From positions 1 to 10,489 of the forward strand of contig JAHKAQ010000032.1 in the NCBI GenBank assembly GCA_018825765.1: a stretch of DNA of 10,489 nucleotides, read 5' to 3'. The notes beneath the pieces were generated by a model. The model was given only the letters and a program-made list of their open reading frames with translations. It did not search any database and was not told where the DNA came from. Positions 6,704 to 10,489 of the stretch are shown in pieces (position 1 is the stretch's first letter; each line of letters starts with the position of its first letter). The stretch is from Patescibacteria group bacterium (GTDB lineage Bacteria; Patescibacteriota; Minisyncoccia; CAIUEV01; JAHKAQ01). The position numbers were made by a program, and so were the translations under genes.

Positions 6704-7990
6704 ATGGCTAAAACTATTATCAAAGTAAGGGGAATCGGGAAAAAATTTGAAATTAAAGGAGGCACCGATGTTTCTTATTATTTTCGGGATACTTTTGACG
6801 AGATAATTAAACATCCTTTAAGATTTGTAAAAAATAAAATAAAAAGAGGTAAAAAACAGGATTTCTGGGCGTTAAAGGATGTGAATTTTTCAGTGAGGCA
6901 GGGGGAAATTTTGGGAATTATCGGAGAAAACGGCTCAGGGAAAAGTACTTTGCTTAAAATTTTATCAAGGATCACGCCGCCGACAGAAGGAGCGATAAAA
7001 ATTGCCGGAAGGGTAGCCAGTCTGCTGGAAGTTGGCACTGGTTTTAATCCTGAATTAACCGGCAGGGAAAATGTGTTTGTTAATGGAGCGATCCTGGGTA
7101 TGAAAAAAAGTGAAATAAAAGAAAAATTTGATGAAATTGTTGATTTTTCTGGAGAAAAAATTAAAACTTTCATTGATACGCCGGTTAAGCGCTACTCTTC
7201 AGGCATGCATGTGCGGCTGGCGTTTGCCGTGGCGGTGAATTTAAACCCGGACATACTGCTCCTGGACGAAGTTTTGGCCGTGGGTGATATAAATTTTAGA
7301 AAGAAAAGCTTAAAAAAGATGGAGGAAGTTTCCTTAAAAAGCGGCCGGACCGTGCTCTTTGTAAGCCATGATCTGGGAGCGGTGGTAAGGCTTTGCAATA
7401 AATGCATACTGCTTGAAAAAGGCAGGGTGATCGCTTCAGGATCGCCTAAAGACGTGGTTGAAAAATATACTCCGACGCAGACAAAAAGTTCGATCGAGGG
7501 GATAATTTTTAAACAAAAAAAAGATCTCTCAAAAAAAGTTAATTTAAGAAAAATTTTTATCAATCCCCAGAAAAGCAACAGATCGTCAATTTTTTCTTAC
7601 GACAAAGATCTTGTCATTCGGCTGATATATGAAATAAACGAACCAATAAAAGATTGCCATGTCTGGATTGAGATACAAAATACCGGAGGAGAAGCAATAT
7701 TTCTTACGGTTGACACAGACCTGCGCCCTGAATTAAAAAGAGAACGGAAAAAAGGAATGTATAAAACAGATTTAAAAATTCCAAAAAACTGGCTGAATTC
7801 CGGAGAATATGGATTAACAGCAGGAATTGAGCGGGTTTATTTTCATAGAAAGGAAACTTTTGACAGAATTGACACCGGCGGATTTAGGATTATAGATTCA
7901 AAAGACGCGCCCGGCGGATTGATAAAAGGCACTCCCCGCCTGGGCGTTTTAAAACCTCTGCTGAACTGGGAAACTAAAAAGATAAAATGA
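6704..7990 (+). CDS. wzt: ABC transporter ATPase with C-terminal glycan-binding-like domain (Wzt-like)
   Basis: A 428-residue ATPase. Walker A is GENGSGKST (74-82), the Wzt-type loop LLEVGTGFNPELTGREN spans 107-123, the ABC signature is YSSGM (164-168), Walker B is ILLLDE (184-189), and the switch His is H222 in VSHD. Residues about 20-52 form an N-terminal insertion before the first core strand (FWALKDVNFSV), usual in this subfamily. From about 265 to 428 there is a non-ATPase extension rich in beta-type segments, including the Gly-Met-Tyr-Lys-Thr-Asp-Leu stretch and SGEYGLTAGIERV, which resembles the Wzt carbohydrate-binding domain. In characterised O-antigen systems this domain recognises the end of the finished chain, so export may depend on a particular terminal sugar. 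It starts 5 bases after the permease stop. The stop TGA overlaps the next start as ATGA, supporting TGA as a stop codon in this organism. Confidence 0.94.
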   Translation: MAKTIIKVRGIGKKFEIKGGTDVSYYFRDTFDEIIKHPLRFVKNKIKRGKKQDFWALKDVNFSVRQGEILGIIGENGSGKSTLLKILSRITPPTEGAIKIAGRVASLLEVGTGFNPELTGRENVFVNGAILGMKKSEIKEKFDEIVDFSGEKIKTFIDTPVKRYSSGMHVRLAFAVAVNLNPDILLLDEVLAVGDINFRKKSLKKMEEVSLKSGRTVLFVSHDLGAVVRLCNKCILLEKGRVIASGSPKDVVEKYTPTQTKSSIEGIIFKQKKDLSKKVNLRKIFINPQKSNRSSIFSYDKDLVIRLIYEINEPIKDCHVWIEIQNTGGEAIFLTVDTDLRPELKRERKKGMYKTDLKIPKNWLNSGEYGLTAGIERVYFHRKETFDRIDTGGFRIIDSKDAPGGLIKGTPRLGVLKPLLNWETKKIK

Positions 7991-8784
7991 AGCGAGCTAG
8001 AAGAAATAATCAGATGAAGATAGTGATTTTCTGCGGAGGGGCGGGAACAAGAATGAAAGAAGAAACAGAATATAGGCCAAAGCCTCTGGTTTCAGTGGGC
8101 GGGAAACCGATTTTATGGCATATAATGAAGCTTTACAGCCACTTTAATTACCGTGATTTTATTCTGACTTTAGGATATAAGGGAGACATGATAAAAGATT
8201 ATTTCCTGAATCAGAAAATTTACAATAATGATTTTACTTTAAATACTTTTAGTCGAAAACAAAAATTTCATAAGCCGATTCAGGATAATTTCAATATTAC
8301 TTTCCTGGAAACCGGCCTGGAAACGGAAACTGGCGGCCGACTTCTTCAGGCTAAAGATTACATCGGGCGGAATGAATTTATGGTTACCTACGGAGACGGG
8401 GTGGGAAATATTGATATAAAAGAATTGTTAAATTTTCACAGAAAGCAAAAAACCATCGGAACCATTACCGGAACTCATCCTTATTCAAAGTATGGCTTAA
8501 TAAAAATCAACAGAAAGACAAATTTGATAAGAAATTTCAAACAAAAACCCCTGATCACTGATTACGTGAATGGGGGGTTCATGGTTTTTAAAAAACAAGC
8601 CTTTTCTTATTTTGATAACGGTCCGATTGAAGACGGCCTTGAAAGAATGGTAAAGGACGGACAGCTTTCTGTTTTCCGCCATGATGATTTTTGGAAAGCG
8701 ATGGACACTTACCGGGAGGTAAGGGAGCTGAATAAAATATGGGAGAAGAGGAAACCGTGGGCTGTTTGGGAAGAAAATAAGTAA
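7987..8784 (+). CDS. rfbF: Glucose-1-phosphate cytidylyltransferase-like sugar nucleotidyltransferase
   Basis: A 265-residue nucleotidyltransferase, or 256 from the internal ATG at 8014 (MKIVIFCGG), which matches the usual family start. The nucleotide-binding loop is GGAGTRMKEET (17-27), followed by RPKPLVSVGGKPILWHIMK (30-48), which contains the phosphate-contacting Lys32. TGLETETGGRL (109-119), the metal-site YGDGV (135-139, Asp137), VNGGFMVF (194-201) and FWKAMDTYREV (235-245) follow in the order seen in RfbF/DdhA, which makes CDP-glucose from CTP and glucose-1-phosphate. The Glu-Glu-Thr-x-x-Arg-Pro-Lys-Pro stretch and WHIMKLYSH favour a cytidylyltransferase over RmlA-type thymidylyltransferases. 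The loop reads IFCGGAGTRM rather than the more common ILAGGLGTRL, so base and sugar preference could differ. The ATG at 7987 overlaps the wzt stop by 4 bases. No CDP-glucose 4,6-dehydratase, its usual partner, is seen. Confidence 0.83.
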   Translation: MKRARRNNQMKIVIFCGGAGTRMKEETEYRPKPLVSVGGKPILWHIMKLYSHFNYRDFILTLGYKGDMIKDYFLNQKIYNNDFTLNTFSRKQKFHKPIQDNFNITFLETGLETETGGRLLQAKDYIGRNEFMVTYGDGVGNIDIKELLNFHRKQKTIGTITGTHPYSKYGLIKINRKTNLIRNFKQKPLITDYVNGGFMVFKKQAFSYFDNGPIEDGLERMVKDGQLSVFRHDDFWKAMDTYREVRELNKIWEKRKPWAVWEENK

Positions 8785-8790
8785 AAATTT

Positions 8791-9816
8791 ATGAAGAACG
8801 TTCTTGTAACCGGAAACCAGGGGTATATCGGCATGATTGTAACTGATGAATTAACGCGCAGAGGATATAATGTTATTGGCGTGGATTGGGGTATTTTTAA
8901 AAATACTCAATTTGTTCCGGTAAAGACAAGGCCGGCAAAGCAGATTTATAAAGATATACGGGACATTTCCCTAAACGATTTAAGAGAAATAAAAGCTGTT
9001 ATTCACCTGGCTGGCATTGCGAACGATCCGGCCGGGGACATAAATCCGGAAGCGACTTATGAGATAAACTGCAAGGCATCAGTCAGACTGGCTCGATTAG
9101 CAAAAGCGGCCGGGGTTAGCAGATTTCTTTTTTCTTCCTCGTGCAGTGTTTACGGCGCGTCAGAAAAAGAATACGTGGATGAAGCTAACGCGCTCGACCC
9201 CCAAACTCCTTACGCTAAATCAAAAATATTGGCTGAAAAAGAAATTGAAAAGATGGGAGATAATCATTTTTTGCCGATTTTTTTAAGAAACGCTACAGTT
9301 TTCGGGATTTCTCCCAGGATGCGGCTGGATTTAGTGGTTCAAAATTTATTAGCTTACGGCTATCTTTACAACAAGATAATTTTGTTAAGCGACGGCACCC
9401 CCTGGCGGCCTCTTATTCACATAAAAGACGCGGCCCGGGCGTTTTGTTTTCTGATAGAACAACCGCCAAAAGCGGTTTTTAATCAAGTGTTTAATATTGG
9501 GCACAAGGACAACAATGTCCAGATAAAAGATATCGCTCAAATGGCGCAGGGCATTCTTTCCAGGGCGGGATTGGAAATAAGAAATGAAAACCCGTCGGAC
9601 AGGCGCTCTTATAAAGTTGATTTTTCAAAAATTTATTCACTCGGTTTTGAGCCTGAATTTACAGTGGCGGATGGAATAATGGAGATTTACAAAGCATTTA
9701 AACGGGTTAAACTAAAAAAAGAAGATTTTAATTCAGAGGAATACATTACTCTTAAAAAATACGAGGCGCTGATAAGAAATGGAAAGCTTGATCCAATGAA
9801 TTTCAGGAAATTATAA
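8791..9816 (+). CDS. Extended SDR, NAD(P)-dependent sugar-nucleotide epimerase/reductase
   Basis: A 341-residue extended SDR. The cofactor loop is VTGNQGYIG (6-14; Gly8, Gly11, Gly14), the active-site Ser lies in FSSSCSVYG (114-122), and the catalytic pair is Tyr141-xxx-Lys145 in TPYAKSK. LRNATVFGISPRMRLDLVVQ and DGTPWRPLIHIKDAARAF mark a UDP-glucose-4-epimerase-related branch that I associate with capsule and O-antigen loci, and SDRRSYKVDFSKIYSLGFEP is its typical C-terminal signature. Ser-Ser-Cys instead of Thr-Asp-Glu or Thr-Ser-Glu argues against a 4,6-dehydratase, so it cannot simply stand in for the missing CDP-glucose dehydratase. It is more likely an epimerase or a 4-ketoreductase. 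It lies 6 bases after the nucleotidyltransferase and 13 before the RmlC-like gene, suggesting the three serve one sugar. Substrate unknown. No Shine-Dalgarno is visible. Confidence 0.85.
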   Translation: MKNVLVTGNQGYIGMIVTDELTRRGYNVIGVDWGIFKNTQFVPVKTRPAKQIYKDIRDISLNDLREIKAVIHLAGIANDPAGDINPEATYEINCKASVRLARLAKAAGVSRFLFSSSCSVYGASEKEYVDEANALDPQTPYAKSKILAEKEIEKMGDNHFLPIFLRNATVFGISPRMRLDLVVQNLLAYGYLYNKIILLSDGTPWRPLIHIKDAARAFCFLIEQPPKAVFNQVFNIGHKDNNVQIKDIAQMAQGILSRAGLEIRNENPSDRRSYKVDFSKIYSLGFEPEFTVADGIMEIYKAFKRVKLKKEDFNSEEYITLKKYEALIRNGKLDPMNFRKL

Positions 9817-9829
9817 CGATTCTTGAATT

Positions 9830-10372
9830 ATGGAATTTCAATCAACAAAAATTAAAGGGATTTATATTATTAAACTAAACATCTTAAAAGATATCAGAGG
9901 GTCTTTTATAAAAACTTTTAACAAAGAGGAATACGGGAAATTTAAGATAAAGATAAATATTAGAGAGGCTTTTTATACAACTTCCTGCAAAAATGTTATC
10001 CGGGGCATGCATTTTCAAAAACCGCCAAAAGATCAGGCTAAAATTGTTAGCGTCATAAAAGGGAAAATAACCGACGTAATGCTTGATATAAGGGGAAAAT
10101 CGTTAACTTTCGGTCAGTATCTTCACATTCAATTATCTTCGGGGGGCGATAAGGCGATTTATATGCCGCCAGGCATAGCGCATGGCTTCGCGTCAAGAGA
10201 AAACAGGACTATTGTTTCTTATCTGGTGTCAAAAGAATATTCTCCAAATCATGATACAGGGATAAAATGGGATTCTTTTGGCTATGACTGGAAAGTCAAA
10301 TCCCCTACAATATCCGGGCGGGATAAAGATTTTCCCGATTTTTTTAATTTTAAAACGCCGTTTAAATATTAA
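9830..10372 (+). CDS. RmlC-like cupin, nucleotide-sugar 3- and/or 5-epimerase
   Basis: A 180-residue single-domain cupin matching the length of dTDP-4-dehydrorhamnose 3,5-epimerases. DIRGSFIKTFN (21-31), VIRGMHFQKPP with His61 (56-66), Lys71 in DQAKIVSVIKG, DVMLDIRGKSLTFGQ (82-96), MPPGIAHGF (112-120), Tyr131 and YSPNHDTGIKWD (137-148) follow the RmlC order, and His61, Lys71 and Tyr131 occupy the positions of the catalytic residues. Asp165 in SGRD is the likely partner of His61. The RmlC stretch Gln-Asp-Asn-His-Ser before the active site is here REAFYTT, so this is a divergent branch. No RmlA, RmlB or RmlD is present, so true dTDP-rhamnose synthesis is unlikely. Relatives such as AscE work on CDP-linked 4-keto sugars, which would fit the cytidylyltransferase two genes upstream. 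It is the last gene of the rightward block in view. Confidence 0.87.
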   Translation: MEFQSTKIKGIYIIKLNILKDIRGSFIKTFNKEEYGKFKIKINIREAFYTTSCKNVIRGMHFQKPPKDQAKIVSVIKGKITDVMLDIRGKSLTFGQYLHIQLSSGGDKAIYMPPGIAHGFASRENRTIVSYLVSKEYSPNHDTGIKWDSFGYDWKVKSPTISGRDKDFPDFFNFKTPFKY

Positions 10373-10418
10373 GGGTCTGTTGCCAAATAGGCTTTCGTTA
10401 CGAAATTTCCAATCTTCG
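10373..10418. other. Non-coding spacer with a small palindrome after the last gene
   Basis: No gene is seen here. TTTCGT (10393-10398) and ACGAAA (10400-10405) form a perfect 6-base inverted repeat around one base. No U-run follows, so it is not a standard terminator. The spacer may be the outer part of the larger palindromic element that continues from 10419. Confidence 0.4.
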
Positions 10419-10489
10419 CGGCAAATTCGTAAAATAATTTTTGCAGTTTAGCCTCAGCTAAGCGAAAAAATTTTTTACGAATTTGACCG
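10419..10489. repeat. Long imperfect palindrome, cut off by the window end
   Basis: CAAATTCGTAAAA (10422-10434) is the exact reverse complement of TTTTACGAATTTG (10473-10485). Inside, five T-A pairs (10438-10442 with 10465-10469) and a 7-base stem, GTTTAGC (10446-10452) with GCTAAGC (10457-10463, one G-T pair), close on the loop CTCA. Outside, after one unpaired A at 10486, bases 10419-10421 still pair with 10487-10489, the last base given. The structure therefore continues past the window. It could be a MITE-like or other dispersed palindromic repeat, or a large bidirectional transcription end. There is no GC-rich stem with a U-tract, so a plain Rho-independent terminator is less likely. Confidence 0.8.

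Noticed and set aside
6778..7578. Two reverse-strand open frames (6778-7173 and 7192-7578)
   Set aside because: They lie antisense to the well-supported ABC ATPase and have Ser/Phe/Leu-rich content typical of antisense shadows.
7987..7990. Readthrough of TGA as an amino acid (alternative genetic code)
   Set aside because: The TGA sits in a classic ATGA stop-start overlap at the expected end of the Wzt domain, and reading on adds only a few unrecognisable residues.
8791..9816. The SDR as a ColC/GDP-fucose-synthase type enzyme
   Set aside because: It lacks the fucose-synthase-type N-terminal loop and internal motifs as I know them, and follows a UDP-glucose-4-epimerase-like pattern.
9830..10372. 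Assignment as rmlC of dTDP-L-rhamnose synthesis
   Set aside because: RmlA, RmlB and RmlD are absent, the neighbouring nucleotidyltransferase looks CTP-type, and the pre-active-site segment differs.
10373..10388. Possible insertion-sequence end (GGGTCTGTTGC resembles IS6-type terminal repeats)
   Set aside because: The match is short, no transposase is present, and the second end would be outside the window; kept only as a hint under the palindrome finding.
10446..10476. Rho-independent terminator from the inner stem of the palindrome
   Set aside because: The 7-base stem is not GC-rich and is followed by an A-run before the T-run, with the T-run pairing into the outer stem.

Overview
This window is the inside of a surface-polysaccharide (nucleotide-sugar synthesis, glycosyl transfer and export) locus from an AT-rich bacterium. 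Coding density is very high, genes overlap or nearly touch, and convincing Shine-Dalgarno sequences are missing in front of almost every start. TGA appears to be used as a normal stop (end of the ABC ATPase gene), which argues against a genetic code that reads TGA as an amino acid. The style (short compact enzymes, lysine-rich proteins, weak ribosome binding sites) fits an uncultured lineage such as a Patescibacteria/CPR member. That placement is an impression, not something the sequence proves.

Layout. Two gene blocks diverge from a roughly 100-base AT-rich control region near 3800-3890. The leftward block runs: a ColD-like PLP enzyme with His in place of the catalytic Lys, then a LegC-type aminotransferase, a LegB-type 4,6-dehydratase, and the start of a glycosyltransferase that leaves the window at base 1. 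The rightward block runs: a GT2 glycosyltransferase, GDP-mannose 4,6-dehydratase (gmd), ABC-2 permease (Wzm type), ABC ATPase with a C-terminal carbohydrate-binding-like extension (Wzt type), a glucose-1-phosphate cytidylyltransferase-like enzyme, an extended SDR, and an RmlC-like sugar epimerase. After the last gene, a long imperfect palindrome starts and is still pairing at the final base of the window.

How the genes may work together. LegB and LegC would make a 4-amino-4,6-dideoxy-GlcNAc nucleotide (bacillosamine/legionaminic-acid type chemistry). Gmd would make GDP-4-keto-6-deoxymannose, and the ColD-like enzyme is the one protein in view whose characterised relative uses that product, giving a 3,6-dideoxy sugar. 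The cytidylyltransferase, SDR and cupin form a third set whose end product cannot be named from this window because no CDP-glucose 4,6-dehydratase is visible. The GT2 and GT4-like enzymes would assemble the glycan and Wzm/Wzt would export it across the cytoplasmic membrane. No tRNA, rRNA, CRISPR array or transposase gene was found.
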